A stretch of 64,000 nt of DNA from Citrobacter sp. R56 (GTDB lineage Bacteria; Pseudomonadota; Gammaproteobacteria; Enterobacterales; Enterobacteriaceae): positions 62,001 to 126,000 of the forward strand of contig NZ_CP069159.1 of assembly GCF_016811995.1 (NCBI RefSeq), written 5' to 3'. Numbering within the stretch: the first letter of the stretch is position 1; each line of letters starts with the position of its first letter. The notes beneath the pieces were generated by a model, which made no database searches, had not been told where the DNA came from, and saw only the letters and a list, made by a program, of their open reading frames with translations. The position numbers and the translations under genes are program-made. Shown here piece by piece: positions 34,018 to 43,905 of this stretch.

Positions 34018-34875
34018 ATGAAATCATCTACCACAATAGTAACGGCATATTTTGATATAGGTAGAGGGGAGTGGACTGCTAATAAAGGGTTCCGTGAAAA
34101 ACTTTCCCGCTCAGTTGATGTCTATTTAAGTTATTTCGAACGACTGGCTGCATTAGAAAACGACATGGTCGTGTTCACGTCTCCTGATTTAGAAGCCAGG
34201 GTTGCTGAAATACGCAAGGGGAAACCGACAAAAATCGTTACTGTTGATATAAAAAATAAATTCAAACACATTCGGAGCCGAATAGAGAAAATTCAGCAGG
34301 ATGAAGCATTTACACGTAAATTAGAAACCCGTCAGTTAAAAAATCCAGAATATTGGTCCCCGGATTACGTGCTGGTTTGTAATTTAAAAGCATATTTTGT
34401 GAATAAAGCGATTAATTCTGGTCTGGTCAAAACCCCGCTGGTTGCGTGGATTGATTTTGGCTATTGCCGTAAACCGAAAGTCACACGCGGTTTGAAAGTA
34501 TGGGACTTCCCTTTTAATCAAAATAAAATACACCTGTTCACGATCAAGAAAGGGTTAAGTGTTTCGTCATTGCAGCAATCGTTTGATTTTATGATTGGTA
34601 ACCACGTTTATATTATTGGTGGTGCAATTGTTGGCTCTCAGGAAAAATGGAAAGAATTTTACCCATTAGTTACAGAGTGCCAGAAAGTCACACTAGAGAA
34701 TAATATTGTGGATGACGACCAGGGCATCTTTGTCATGTGTTATTACAAACGACCTGATTTGTTTGTTCTTAACTATCTGGGCCGAGGCAAATGGTTTGAT
34801 CTCTTCCGCTGTTTCAAACGAACTGCGCTTGGCGCGAAGCTCCAGTCATTAAGGCTCTTTCTTTCCAGAAAATAG
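34018..34875 (+). CDS. yibB: YibB/HtrL-family protein, putative glycosyltransferase
   Basis: A 285-residue member of the HtrL_YibB family. It is colinear with E. coli YibB across the conserved stretches (TIVTAYFDIGRGEWTANKG, LKNPEYWSPDYVLVCNLKAYF, AWIDFGYCR, NIVDDDQGIF). The DxxYC and DDDQG motifs suggest a GT-A-like nucleotide-sugar enzyme. Relatives occur in polysaccharide loci, and the gene sits beside the LPS core genes as in E. coli. The original htrL link to high-temperature growth is doubtful. It is AT-rich and shows moderate divergence from E. coli, so faster evolution or transfer is possible. Confidence 0.85.
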   Translation: MKSSTTIVTAYFDIGRGEWTANKGFREKLSRSVDVYLSYFERLAALENDMVVFTSPDLEARVAEIRKGKPTKIVTVDIKNKFKHIRSRIEKIQQDEAFTRKLETRQLKNPEYWSPDYVLVCNLKAYFVNKAINSGLVKTPLVAWIDFGYCRKPKVTRGLKVWDFPFNQNKIHLFTIKKGLSVSSLQQSFDFMIGNHVYIIGGAIVGSQEKWKEFYPLVTECQKVTLENNIVDDDQGIFVMCYYKRPDLFVLNYLGRGKWFDLFRCFKRTALGAKLQSLRLFLSRK

Positions 34876-34908
34876 TTGCCCGACACAAACGTAGAATCCG
34901 CATTTTTT

Positions 34909-34940
34909 GGCAAGGTACCTCCTGAGTGGGGGATCTTGCC
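34909..34940 (+). terminator. Possible yibB terminator hairpin
   Basis: GGCAAG/CTTGCC outer arms with an inner CCTCC/GGGGG stem lie 34 bases after the yibB stop. The T tract afterwards is poor (TTATC), so efficiency is uncertain. Confidence 0.45.
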
Positions 34941-35160
34941 TTATCAACATTGGTTCTCACGCCTAACACTCTGTAAATTCTAATAAATTCATGCCATTAA
35001 TTGCTTTTTTGCGCAATGCATTCATTCTGAAAATCACCGATAAGCCATGTGGATACGCGTGATTTATGCTGCATTTTAAAGAAGTGATAACGCGTCATCT
35101 CGTATCAACGTATAGGTTTGGGTAATATGTGCTGAAATTTGCCCAGTCTGGAGAATCGCA

Positions 35161-36357
35161 ATGCGTGGGGATTTTTATAAGCAGTTGAACAACGATCTGG
35201 AAACCGCTCGTGTGGAAGGATTGTTTAAAGAAGAGCGCATTATCACGTCTGCGCAGCAGGCGGACATCACCGTGGCAGATGGAAGCCACGTCATCAACTT
35301 TTGCGCCAACAACTATCTGGGGCTGGCGAATCATCCGGAATTGATTGCAGCGGCGAAAGCCGGCATGGATTCCCACGGCTTCGGGATGGCCTCGGTTCGT
35401 TTTATCTGCGGTACCCAGGACAGCCATAAACAGCTGGAGCAAAAACTGGCGACTTTTCTGGGTATGGAAGATGCCATTCTGTATTCCTCCTGCTTTGATG
35501 CCAACGGTGGCCTGTTCGAAACACTGCTGGGTGCAGAAGATGCGATTATTTCCGATGCGCTGAACCACGCCTCTATTATTGATGGTGTACGTCTGTGCAA
35601 AGCGAAGCGTTTTCGCTACGCCAACAATGATATGCAGGAGCTGGAAACACGTCTGAAAGAAGCACGTGAAGCCGGTGCCCGCCATGTGCTGATCGCGACC
35701 GACGGCGTGTTCTCCATGGACGGTGTGATTGCCAACCTGAAAGGGGTATGTGACCTGGCGGATAAATACGATGCGCTGGTGATGGTCGATGACTCTCATG
35801 CTGTCGGTTTTGTGGGTGAAGGCGGTCGTGGCTCTCATGAATACTGCGATGTGATGGGCCGTGTAGACATCATTACCGGTACGTTAGGTAAAGCACTGGG
35901 TGGCGCATCCGGCGGTTATACGGCTGCGCGTAAAGAGGTGGTGGAGTGGTTGCGTCAGCGTTCTCGCCCGTACTTATTCTCCAACTCATTAGCTCCGGCG
36001 ATTGTTGCCGCCTCCATTAAAGTGCTGGAGATGGTGGAAGCTGGCGGCGAACTGCGTGGCCGTCTGTGGGCGAATGCACGTCAGTTCCGTGAGCAGATGT
36101 CTGCAGCAGGCTTTACGCTTGCGGGCGCTGACCATGCCATTATCCCGGTCATGTTGGGAGATGCGGTGGTAGCGCAAGAATTTGCCCGCGAACTGCAAAA
36201 AGAGGGTATCTATGTCACCGGGTTCTTCTATCCGGTGGTGCCAAAAGGTCAGGCGCGTATTCGTACCCAGATGTCTGCGGCGCATACGCCCGAGCAAATT
36301 ACGCGTGCCGTTGCGGCGTTCACGCGTATTGGTAAACAACTGGGCGTAATCGCCTGA
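35161..36357 (+). CDS. kbl: 2-amino-3-ketobutyrate coenzyme A ligase
   Basis: A 398-residue PLP-dependent alpha-oxoamine synthase-family enzyme. It splits 2-amino-3-ketobutyrate with CoA into glycine and acetyl-CoA, the second step of threonine catabolism. The Schiff-base lysine sits in [13 protein letters not shown] near residue 244, and DDSHAVG near 210 binds the cofactor. Length equals that of E. coli. tdh follows 9 bp later, so they form the kbl-tdh operon (Lrp-repressed in E. coli). Confidence 0.98.
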   Translation: MRGDFYKQLNNDLETARVEGLFKEERIITSAQQADITVADGSHVINFCANNYLGLANHPELIAAAKAGMDSHGFGMASVRFICGTQDSHKQLEQKLATFLGMEDAILYSSCFDANGGLFETLLGAEDAIISDALNHASIIDGVRLCKAKRFRYANNDMQELETRLKEAREAGARHVLIATDGVFSMDGVIANLKGVCDLADKYDALVMVDDSHAVGFVGEGGRGSHEYCDVMGRVDIITGTLGKALGGASGGYTAARKEVVEWLRQRSRPYLFSNSLAPAIVAASIKVLEMVEAGGELRGRLWANARQFREQMSAAGFTLAGADHAIIPVMLGDAVVAQEFARELQKEGIYVTGFFYPVVPKGQARIRTQMSAAHTPEQITRAVAAFTRIGKQLGVIA

Positions 36358-36366
36358 GGATGTGAG

Positions 36367-37392
36367 ATGAAAGCGTTATCCAAACTGAAAGCGGAAGAGG
36401 GCATCTGGATGACCGACGTTCCTGAACCGGAACTCGGACATAACGATCTGCTGATTAAAATCCGTAAAACAGCCATCTGCGGGACCGACGTTCACATCTA
36501 TAACTGGGACGAATGGTCGCAAAAAACGATCCCGGTACCTATGGTTGTTGGGCACGAATACGTTGGCGAAGTGGTCGGTATCGGCCAGGAAGTCAAAGGA
36601 TTTAAAGTGGGTGACCGCGTTTCCGGTGAAGGTCATATCACCTGTGGTCATTGTCGTAACTGTCGTGGCGGACGTACTCACCTGTGCCGTAATACGACCG
36701 GTGTGGGTGTTAACCGCCCTGGCTGTTTTGCTGAGTATCTGGTTATTCCTGCGTTTAACGCCTTTAAAATCCCGGACAACATCTCCGACGATTTAGCCTC
36801 TATCTTTGACCCGTTCGGCAATGCGGTACACACGGCGTTGTCGTTCGATCTGGTGGGCGAAGATGTGCTGGTATCAGGCGCGGGCCCGATCGGTATTATG
36901 GCGGCGGCAGTGGCAAAACATGTGGGTGCGCGTCACGTAGTCATCACTGACGTCAATGAATACCGTCTGGAACTGGCACGTAAGATGGGTATCACACATG
37001 CGGTAAACGTCTCGAAAGAGAACCTGCCTGATGTGATGGCCAGACTCGGAATGACCGAAGGGTTTGACGTGGGTCTGGAAATGTCCGGTGCGCCGCCAGC
37101 GTTCCGTGCCATGCTGGATACCATGAACCACGGTGGTCGTATTGCCATGCTGGGGATCCCTCCTTCAGACATGTCTATCGACTGGACGAAGGTGATCTTT
37201 AAAGGCCTGTTTATCAAAGGCATTTATGGTCGCGAAATGTTTGAAACCTGGTACAAGATGGCCGCGTTGATCCAGTCTGGTCTGGATCTGACCCCGATCA
37301 TCACCCATCACTTCTCAATTGATGAGTTCCAGAAAGGCTTTGATGCGATGCGCTCAGGCCAGTCAGGAAAAGTGATCCTGAGCTGGGATTAA
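36367..37392 (+). CDS. tdh: L-threonine 3-dehydrogenase
   Basis: A 341-residue zinc-dependent medium-chain dehydrogenase that oxidises L-threonine to 2-amino-3-ketobutyrate with NAD+. The catalytic zinc ligands Cys38 (ICGTD) and the GHEYVG His-Glu pair are intact. So are the four structural-zinc cysteines in [15 protein letters not shown] and the GAGPIG dinucleotide motif. It makes the substrate for Kbl, the preceding gene. Confidence 0.98.
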   Translation: MKALSKLKAEEGIWMTDVPEPELGHNDLLIKIRKTAICGTDVHIYNWDEWSQKTIPVPMVVGHEYVGEVVGIGQEVKGFKVGDRVSGEGHITCGHCRNCRGGRTHLCRNTTGVGVNRPGCFAEYLVIPAFNAFKIPDNISDDLASIFDPFGNAVHTALSFDLVGEDVLVSGAGPIGIMAAAVAKHVGARHVVITDVNEYRLELARKMGITHAVNVSKENLPDVMARLGMTEGFDVGLEMSGAPPAFRAMLDTMNHGGRIAMLGIPPSDMSIDWTKVIFKGLFIKGIYGREMFETWYKMAALIQSGLDLTPIITHHFSIDEFQKGFDAMRSGQSGKVILSWD

Positions 37393-37396
37393 TATT

Positions 37397-37424
37397 AAAA
37401 GGGCTGGTTATCCAGCCCTTTTTT
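37397..37424. terminator. kbl-tdh terminator, probably bidirectional
   Basis: An AAAA-GGGCTGG / CCAGCCC-TTTTTT stem-loop (loop TTAT) begins 4 bases after the tdh stop. The A run on the left gives the minus strand a U tract as well, which could stop yibQ transcription. Confidence 0.9.
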
Positions 37425-37507
37425 CTTAAAAACACCTGAACGCTGCGAAGGCGTTGTCATAAACATTAGTCACATAGCAGGATTTTATCTTGCTGCTCAT
37501 CTTCCGC

Positions 37508-38479
37508 TTAATTTGCGTTAGCGTTAATTCCATTGGAGGAGGATGTGTTCCCCCAACCTTGCCACTGATGCTGGAAGTAAGTGACGACGGTGCTCTGGCG
37601 AATACTTTCACTCAATACGTTAAAGAACTGGTCGGCATAGACCGGCGCTAACGGTTGCTTCGGTTTACACAGCTTCACGCCACGGAACGGGTTGCGCGGT
37701 GCGTTGGGTTCGCTGTTGCCCGGTGGCGTCAGGTTCGGTGTGGAAGTATCCACCTGGGGTTCGTTGAGCAAGGTGCTTGGGCGCACCAGCGTGATGTCGG
37801 CCGGTAGGTTATAGACCATTTGTTGCAACACGCGCACCGTTGATGGGTGGGGGTGTCCGATAGCAATGGCGGATCCATTACGGCGAGCTAACTCAATGGC
37901 ACGATTAAACTGATGACGGATATCTGCTTCGTTCTGCGAGTCATCAAGGAACACTTTGCGTTTAATCACTTTCACGCCCGTTCCGGATGCGGCCCGCATT
38001 GCCTGGCTGTTGCCGATCGTCATGCTGTCGAGGAAATAGAGATCGTAACGCTCCAGTGCCTGCATCACTTTTTGCATACCAAACAGGCTGGAGGTCATCG
38101 CGCTGCCCATATGGTTGTTAAGCCCAACGGCGTACGGCACTTTGTCGACGGCATCGCGGATAATCCGCTCAATGTCGGCGCTGTTCATTTCCGGGCGTAG
38201 GGTGTCTTTCTCCAGCGGCTGCTTACTTAATGGCGCCATCGGCAGATGGATCAGGACTTCGTGGCCGCTATTGTGTGCTTTGGTTGCCATTTCACGCGCA
38301 TGCGGCGCATTGGGCAGCACGGCGACAGAGATGTTGGAAGGCATCGCCAGCACCTGGTTTTCATTGTGCGGGCGATAGCCGAAATCATCGATGACGATGG
38401 CAAGTTTGCCAGCAAAAACAGGGGTTGCGAACGCCAGCAGGCTGACCAGTGAGAGCATGATACGGCGAAACTGAGGCAA
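37508..38479 (-). CDS. yibQ: YibQ, divergent polysaccharide deacetylase-family periplasmic protein
   Basis: A 323-residue protein with a clear signal peptide (cleavage after ATPVFA near residue 23). It has a NodB-like beta/alpha fold of the divergent polysaccharide deacetylase family: IVIDDFG near residue 29, NNHMGS near 121 and IGHPHPST near 207. Activity is not established. The C-terminal proline/asparagine-rich tail is variable and longer than in E. coli. It follows envC by 3 bp in the gpmM-envC-yibQ unit, suggesting an envelope or peptidoglycan role. Confidence 0.93.
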   Translation of the reverse strand: MPQFRRIMLSLVSLLAFATPVFAGKLAIVIDDFGYRPHNENQVLAMPSNISVAVLPNAPHAREMATKAHNSGHEVLIHLPMAPLSKQPLEKDTLRPEMNSADIERIIRDAVDKVPYAVGLNNHMGSAMTSSLFGMQKVMQALERYDLYFLDSMTIGNSQAMRAASGTGVKVIKRKVFLDDSQNEADIRHQFNRAIELARRNGSAIAIGHPHPSTVRVLQQMVYNLPADITLVRPSTLLNEPQVDTSTPNLTPPGNSEPNAPRNPFRGVKLCKPKQPLAPVYADQFFNVLSESIRQSTVVTYFQHQWQGWGNTSSSNGINANAN

Positions 38480-38482
38480 AAC

Positions 38483-39766
38483 TTATCTTCCCAACCACGG
38501 CTGTGGATTGACGGCCTGACCCTGGCGACGAATTTCGAAATAGAGCGCTGGTCGACCCTGACCACCGCTGCTGCCAACCAGCGCAATAGGCTGGCCTGCG
38601 CGCACTTGTGTACCTACACTGACCAACGCACTCTGGTTGTAACCGTAAAGGCTCATGTCGCCTTTGCCGTGTTCTACAACAACAACCAGACCGTAACCTT
38701 GTAACCAGTCCGCCAGAATGACCCGGCCATCCGCAATGGCTTTCACTTCAGTGCCTTCAGACGCACCGATAACCATCCCCTTCCACCGTAGCTCACCCTG
38801 CAGTTGTTCGCCATAACGGTGTAGCGTTGGACCGCGTACTGGCCAGAATGCCTGGCCGCGAGGCGCACCCAGACCGCCGGTACGTGATATCAGTGATTTT
38901 TCGCTTTCGGTAGGTTTATAGGTCGTGCCTTTGCGAGTCGCTTCCTGTTGGCGATTACGCACAGCTTGCGCTTCGTTGGCTTCACGTTCAGCCCGCGCTT
39001 TTGCTGCGGCTTCTGCCCGTGCAAGGCTGTTGCGCAGGCGGGATTCATTAGCGCGCATTTCGCTCAGCTGCTGTTGGCCTTGCTGAATCGATGATTCCAG
39101 ACCGGAGAGCGTTTTTTGGCGCTCATTACGCGCCTGTTCCAGTTTGGCCTGTTGGGCGCGCTGTTCGTACAGCAGCGTCTGCTGCTGGCTTTGCTTCTCT
39201 TCCAGCTCGGCCTTTTGCGAGGCCACTTCTTCACGGGTTTGTTTCAGTTCAGCGATGGTTTCCTGACGCGCCTGGTTCAAATAACCAAAGTAGGCTTGCA
39301 GACGTTGTCCACGCTGGCTCTCTTCGCCGCTGAGAATCAACTGAATTCCGGTATGTTCGCCCTGACGAAATGCGGCATCAAGCTGTGCCGCGAGGCTGCG
39401 TTCCTGACTGGCTTTTTGTTTCTCCAGTTTGGCAATGGACGCATTCATCTCGGCGATCTGTTTATTCAACTGGGCGAGGGTATTCTGGGTTTCACGCAGT
39501 TGACGGGCGGCGGCAGAAATGGCTTCTTCCTGGGCTTTTAACTGCGCAAGCAGGCTTGAACGCTGCTGCTGTTGCTGACGTACGGCGCGTTCTTTCGCGG
39601 CGATGTCCGCCTGAATGGATTTGAGTTGGTCACGCTCATCTGCGTGTGCGGAAAAGGCGCACAACAATACGCCAGCGCTAATAACGCTGGCGTAGATCAG
39701 GGGCCTGACTGAAAACCTTTGCGGTTTCAGGGCCCATGTAATGGAATTCAACGCCTTTCCCCTCAT
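38483..39766 (-). CDS. envC: Murein hydrolase activator EnvC
   Basis: A protein of up to 427 residues. A signal peptide is followed by a long glutamine/alanine-rich coiled coil (about 45-285) that binds FtsEX, then a degenerate LytM (M23) domain (about 320-427) that activates the amidases AmiA and AmiB during septum splitting. The LytM active-site residues are not all kept, as in E. coli. The start is uncertain: E. coli begins with ATG at the residue that is ATT (Ile) here. The ATG at 39764-39766 or a TTG five codons later, behind GAGGGGAAAGG, are the alternatives. Confidence 0.95.
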   Translation of the reverse strand: MRGKALNSITWALKPQRFSVRPLIYASVISAGVLLCAFSAHADERDQLKSIQADIAAKERAVRQQQQQRSSLLAQLKAQEEAISAAARQLRETQNTLAQLNKQIAEMNASIAKLEKQKASQERSLAAQLDAAFRQGEHTGIQLILSGEESQRGQRLQAYFGYLNQARQETIAELKQTREEVASQKAELEEKQSQQQTLLYEQRAQQAKLEQARNERQKTLSGLESSIQQGQQQLSEMRANESRLRNSLARAEAAAKARAEREANEAQAVRNRQQEATRKGTTYKPTESEKSLISRTGGLGAPRGQAFWPVRGPTLHRYGEQLQGELRWKGMVIGASEGTEVKAIADGRVILADWLQGYGLVVVVEHGKGDMSLYGYNQSALVSVGTQVRAGQPIALVGSSGGQGRPALYFEIRRQGQAVNPQPWLGR

Positions 39767-39775
39767 GGGGAGGGA

Positions 39776-41320
39776 TTATTCCACGATGAACAGCGGCTTA
39801 CCAGTCATCTCTTGCGGGATTTCCATACCCATCAGCGTCAGCATGGTCGGCGCGATATCGGAAAGTTTACCGCCTTCTACTGCTTTCACGTTTTTAGCAC
39901 CGACATAAATCAGCGGAACAGGCAGGTTGGTATGCGCTGTATGCGCCTGACCCGTCGCCGGATCGCGCATTTGTTCAGCGTTGCCGTGGTCAGCGGTGAT
40001 CAGCAACTGGCCGCCAACGGATTCAACGGCTTTGGTCACTTGCTCAACGCAGTGATCCAGCGCTTCAACCGCTTTAACCGCCGCGTCCATCACACCGGTG
40101 TGACCCACCATATCGCCGTTCGGATAGTTACAGATGATGGTGTCGTATTTACCGCTCTCAATGGCGGCAACCAGTTTTTCGGTCAGCTCAGCGGAGCTCA
40201 TTTCTGGCTGCAGATCGTAGGTCGCCACTTTCGGTGAGTTGATCAGAATGCGATCTTCACCGTTGAACGGCTCTTCTACACCGCCGTTGAAGAAGAAGGT
40301 CACGTGTGCATATTTCTCGGTTTCAGAGATACGCAGCTGAGTTTTGTCGTTCTTCGCCATCCACTCGCCGAGGGTGTTCGCCAGCGATGCCGGCGGGTAA
40401 GCCACTGCGGTTTTGATGTCGGCCGCATATTCGGTCAGCATCACGAAGTTCAGATTGACCACTTTCTTACGGGAGAAGCCGTCGAAGTCAGCGTTAACAA
40501 ATGCACGGGTAATTTCGCGGGCACGGTCAGCACGGAAGTTCATGAAAATCAACGTATCGCCATCTTCCATCGCTGCGTCGGGCTGGCCTTCTGCACGAAT
40601 CACGGTGGCTTTCACGAATTCGTCGTTCTCGTCACGCGCATAGGCGGCCTGCAGGCCTGCAACAGCGGTGTCGGTCTGGAATTCGCCCTGCGCCAGTGTC
40701 ATCAGGTCATACGCTTGTTCAACGCGATCCCAACGGTTGTCGCGGTCCATTGCATAGTAACGACCGATGATGGACGCTACGCGCCCTTTGCCCAGCGCGG
40801 CAAATTTGTCTTCGAATTTTTTCAGCGAGGATTCAGCGCTGCGCGGCGGGGTATCACGGCCATCGAGGAAGGCGTGCAGGTAGATTTTCTCTGCGCCGCG
40901 CTCGGCGGCCATTTCCACCATCGCCAGGATGTGATCTTCGTGGCTGTGTACGCCGCCCGCAGACAGCAGACCCATGATGTGCACCGCTTTACCGGTATTT
41001 TTCGCTTGATCAACGGCAGCGGTCAGCGTTGGGTTCGCAAAGAACGTGCGTTCTTTAATTTCAACGTCCAGGCGAGTCAGATCCTGATACACGATGCGGC
41101 CTGCACCCAGGTTGACGTGACCTACTTCGGAGTTACCCATCTGGCGGTCAGGCAGACCCACTTCCAGACCGGAAGCATCGATCAGGGTATGCGGACGTTT
41201 TGCCCACAGAGCATCCATTACTGGGGTTTTGGCATTAAAAATGGCGTTATCCTGGCTGTCTTCGCGATAGCCATAGCCATCCAGGATCACCAGTACCATA
41301 GGTTTTTTAGAAACCGACAT
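39776..41320 (-). CDS. gpmM: 2,3-bisphosphoglycerate-independent phosphoglycerate mutase
   Basis: A 514-residue manganese-dependent enzyme interconverting 3- and 2-phosphoglycerate. Motifs of the alkaline-phosphatase superfamily are in place: ILDGYG near residue 12, nucleophile Ser64 in [16 protein letters not shown] near 156 and [10 protein letters not shown] in the C-terminal third. The frame is open 75 codons upstream, but the ATG at 41318-41320 (MSVSKKPMV) gives the E. coli length. envC starts 9 bp downstream. Confidence 0.97.
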   Translation of the reverse strand: MSVSKKPMVLVILDGYGYREDSQDNAIFNAKTPVMDALWAKRPHTLIDASGLEVGLPDRQMGNSEVGHVNLGAGRIVYQDLTRLDVEIKERTFFANPTLTAAVDQAKNTGKAVHIMGLLSAGGVHSHEDHILAMVEMAAERGAEKIYLHAFLDGRDTPPRSAESSLKKFEDKFAALGKGRVASIIGRYYAMDRDNRWDRVEQAYDLMTLAQGEFQTDTAVAGLQAAYARDENDEFVKATVIRAEGQPDAAMEDGDTLIFMNFRADRAREITRAFVNADFDGFSRKKVVNLNFVMLTEYAADIKTAVAYPPASLANTLGEWMAKNDKTQLRISETEKYAHVTFFFNGGVEEPFNGEDRILINSPKVATYDLQPEMSSAELTEKLVAAIESGKYDTIICNYPNGDMVGHTGVMDAAVKAVEALDHCVEQVTKAVESVGGQLLITADHGNAEQMRDPATGQAHTAHTNLPVPLIYVGAKNVKAVEGGKLSDIAPTMLTLMGMEIPQEMTGKPLFIVE

Positions 41321-41568
41321 TGCGACAACCTCATACTCAAGAGACAAAAATAATTGCGTAATTTTACTACAGCTGAATCGATAAAATAGCCTCAGAAGAT
41401 CAAAGAATGAAGTAGAGCGGTCGGAGGATGGCGCGGATTTACGGTTTTTTTTCCGTAGCACCCCGCAAAAATGCAATCCATTGCACGCTCTGGCTGTATT
41501 TGCGACAACGCGCAGGTATACTTCTTCCCTGGTTTTTTTAATCACTGAGTCGGGAGTTGTTACCCCCC

Positions 41569-42000
41569 ATGCAAGAAATTATGCAATTTGTTGGCCGCCA
41601 TCCTGTTCTAAGTATCGCCTGGATTGCGTTACTGGTGGCGGTATTATTCACCACGTTCAAAGGCCTGACCTCGAAAGTGAAGGTAATTACACGCGGCGAA
41701 GCGACACGTCTTATCAATAAAGAAGATGCCGTTGTTGTGGATTTACGTCAGCGCGACGACTTCCGCAAAGGCCATATCGCGGGCTCCACTAACCTGCTGC
41801 CAAGCGAAATCAAAGCCAACAACGTCGGCGAGCTTGAGAAGCACAAAGACAAACCGGTTATCGTGGTGGATGGCTCTGGCATGCAGTGCCAGGACTCTGC
41901 AACGGCGCTGATTAAAGCCGGTTTTGAGAAAGTGTTTGTGCTGAAAGAAGGTGTTGCAGGCTGGAGTGGTGAAAACCTGCCTCTGGTACGCGGTAAGTAA
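41569..42000 (+). CDS. yibN: YibN, membrane-anchored rhodanese-domain protein
   Basis: A 143-residue protein with one N-terminal membrane helix (about 13-31) and a cytoplasmic rhodanese domain. Cys107 in the loop GMQCQDS is the expected sulfur-carrying residue. The E. coli protein has been linked to the YidC/Sec membrane-insertion machinery, which suits its linkage to secB. I used the ATG at 41569 rather than a TTG four codons upstream. First gene of yibN-grxC-secB-gpsA(-cysE). Confidence 0.95.
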   Translation: MQEIMQFVGRHPVLSIAWIALLVAVLFTTFKGLTSKVKVITRGEATRLINKEDAVVVDLRQRDDFRKGHIAGSTNLLPSEIKANNVGELEKHKDKPVIVVDGSGMQCQDSATALIKAGFEKVFVLKEGVAGWSGENLPLVRGK

Positions 42001-42025
42001 GCTGTAGGTAAACAGGAGCAAAGTC

Positions 42026-42277
42026 ATGGCCAATATTGAAATCTACACCAAAGCGACCTGCCCGTTTTGCCATCGTGCAAAAGCGCTGCTGAGCAGTAAG
42101 GGTGTGAGTTTCCAGGAACTTCCAATTGATGGCGATGCCGTTAAGCGTGAAGAGATGATCAAGCGTAGTGGTCGTACGACGGTTCCGCAGATTTTTATTG
42201 ATGCGCAGCATATCGGTGGGTGTGACGACTTGTATGCGTTGGATGCGCGTGGTGGACTGGATCCCCTGCTGAGCTAA
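42026..42277 (+). CDS. grxC: Glutaredoxin 3
   Basis: An 83-residue dithiol glutaredoxin that uses glutathione to reduce protein disulfides and ribonucleotide reductase. The active site is Cys12-Pro-Phe-Cys15, whereas E. coli K-12 Grx3 has CPYC. The TVPQIF cis-proline loop and GGCDDLYAL glutathione-binding segment are intact. It lies between yibN and secB as in E. coli. Confidence 0.97.
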   Translation: MANIEIYTKATCPFCHRAKALLSSKGVSFQELPIDGDAVKREEMIKRSGRTTVPQIFIDAQHIGGCDDLYALDARGGLDPLLS

Positions 42278-42339
42278 CGCACGTCGTTAACATTGCATCA
42301 AGACAGTATTAAAGGACAACATTAAAGGGTTTTCTAAAC

Positions 42340-42807
42340 ATGTCAGAACAAAATAACACTGAAATGGCTTTCCAGATCCAACGTATTTATACCAAGGATG
42401 TCTCTTTCGAAGCGCCAAATGCGCCGCATGTTTTCCAGAAAGATTGGCAGCCAGAGGTTAAACTTGATCTTGATACAGCATCAACCCAACTGGCAGATGA
42501 CGTGTATGAAGTTGTGCTGCGTGTCACCGTAACGGCTTCCCTGGGTGAAGAAACAGCGTTCCTGTGTGAAGTTCAGCAGGGCGGTATTTTCTCCATCAGT
42601 GGTATTGAAGGGACTCAAATGGCGCATTGCCTGGGTGCATACTGCCCGAACATTCTGTTCCCGTATGCCCGCGAATGCATCACCAGCCTGGTTTCCCGCG
42701 GTACATTCCCGCAACTGAACCTTGCGCCGGTCAACTTTGATGCGCTGTTCATGAACTATTTACAGCAGCAGACTGGCGAAGGTACTGAAGAACATCAGGA
42801 TGCCTGA
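42340..42807 (+). CDS. secB: Protein-export chaperone SecB
   Basis: A 155-residue acidic tetrameric chaperone that keeps preproteins unfolded and hands them to SecA. It matches E. coli over its full length, including the acidic SecA-binding region and the [11 protein letters not shown] strand. Its TGA stop shares one base with the gpsA ATG (TGATG), so the two are translationally coupled. Confidence 0.98.
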   Translation: MSEQNNTEMAFQIQRIYTKDVSFEAPNAPHVFQKDWQPEVKLDLDTASTQLADDVYEVVLRVTVTASLGEETAFLCEVQQGGIFSISGIEGTQMAHCLGAYCPNILFPYARECITSLVSRGTFPQLNLAPVNFDALFMNYLQQQTGEGTEEHQDA

Positions 42808-43826
42808 TGAACCAAAGTAATGCTTCAATGACTGTGATCGGTGCCGGCTCGTACGGCACCGCTCTTGCCATCACGCTGGCAAGAAATGGCCACCAGGTTG
42901 TCCTGTGGGGCCATGATCCTAAACATATCGCGACCCTTGAACACGATCGTTGCAATGTCGCGTTCCTCCCTGATGTGCCTTTTCCTGACTCGCTTCTCCT
43001 GGAAAGTGACTTAGCCACTGCGCTGGCGGCCAGCCGTAATATTCTGGTCGTGGTGCCGAGCCATGTCTTTGGCGAAGTGCTGCGTCAGATCAAACCGTTG
43101 ATGCGCCTGGATGCGCGCCTTGTATGGGCGACAAAAGGTCTGGAAGCGGAGACGGGACGCCTGTTGCAGGATGTCGCGCGCGAAGCGTTAGGACCGGAAA
43201 TTCCACTCGCAGTGATCTCTGGCCCAACGTTTGCCAAAGAGCTGGCCGCAGGTTTACCAACGGCGATTTCCCTGGCCTCAACGGATGACACGTTTGCTGA
43301 CGATCTGCAGCAATTGCTGCACTGCGGTAAAAGTTTCCGTGTCTACAACAACCCGGATTTCATTGGCGTACAGCTGGGCGGCGCGGTGAAAAACGTCATT
43401 GCGATTGGCGCGGGAATGTCCGACGGTATCGGTTTTGGCGCCAATGCGCGTACAGCGCTTATCACCCGTGGGCTGACCGAAATGTCACGTTTGGGGGCCG
43501 CTCTGGGCGCCGATCCGACCACCTTTATGGGGATGGCTGGGTTAGGCGATCTGGTACTGACCTGTACTGACAACCAGTCGCGTAACCGCCGCTTTGGCAT
43601 GATGCTCGGGCAGGGCATGGATGTTCAGGGTGCGCAGGACAAGATTGGCCAGGTGGTTGAAGGCTATCGCAATACGAAAGAAGTTCGTGAATTGGCGCAC
43701 CGTTTTGGTGTCGAAATGCCAATAACCGAGGAAATTTATCAAGTATTGTATTGCGGAAAAAACGCGCGCGAGGCAGCATTGACGTTATTAGGTCGCGCAC
43801 GCAAGGATGAGCTGAGCCGCCACTAG
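42807..43826 (+). CDS. gpsA: NAD(P)-dependent glycerol-3-phosphate dehydrogenase
   Basis: A 339-residue biosynthetic enzyme reducing dihydroxyacetone phosphate to sn-glycerol-3-phosphate for phospholipid synthesis. The dinucleotide motif [10 protein letters not shown] is near residue 12, SGPTFAKE near 138, and the catalytic lysine lies in the [13 protein letters not shown] segment near 195. Length equals that of E. coli. Confidence 0.98.
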   Translation: MNQSNASMTVIGAGSYGTALAITLARNGHQVVLWGHDPKHIATLEHDRCNVAFLPDVPFPDSLLLESDLATALAASRNILVVVPSHVFGEVLRQIKPLMRLDARLVWATKGLEAETGRLLQDVAREALGPEIPLAVISGPTFAKELAAGLPTAISLASTDDTFADDLQQLLHCGKSFRVYNNPDFIGVQLGGAVKNVIAIGAGMSDGIGFGANARTALITRGLTEMSRLGAALGADPTTFMGMAGLGDLVLTCTDNQSRNRRFGMMLGQGMDVQGAQDKIGQVVEGYRNTKEVRELAHRFGVEMPITEEIYQVLYCGKNAREAALTLLGRARKDELSRH

Positions 43827-43854
43827 CCGCAAGGATCTGTCATCACAAAATGAC

Positions 43855-43877
43855 CCGGCCCGCGAAGAACGGGCCGG
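43855..43877 (+). other. GC-rich hairpin between gpsA and cysE
   Basis: A perfect 8-bp all-GC stem CCGGCCCG/CGGGCCGG with a 7-base loop lies 29 bases upstream of the cysE ATG. No T tract follows. It could modulate read-through or mRNA stability between the two genes. Confidence 0.6.
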
Positions 43878-43905
43878 TCGTTAGCCTCAATACCTGGAGT
43901 CCGCA

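Noticed and set aside
40304-41353. A 349-codon open frame on the plus strand opposite gpmM
   Set aside because: It lies entirely within gpmM on the other strand, has His/Phe/Gln-rich composition typical of antisense to a conserved GC-rich gene, lacks a ribosome binding site and resembles no family.
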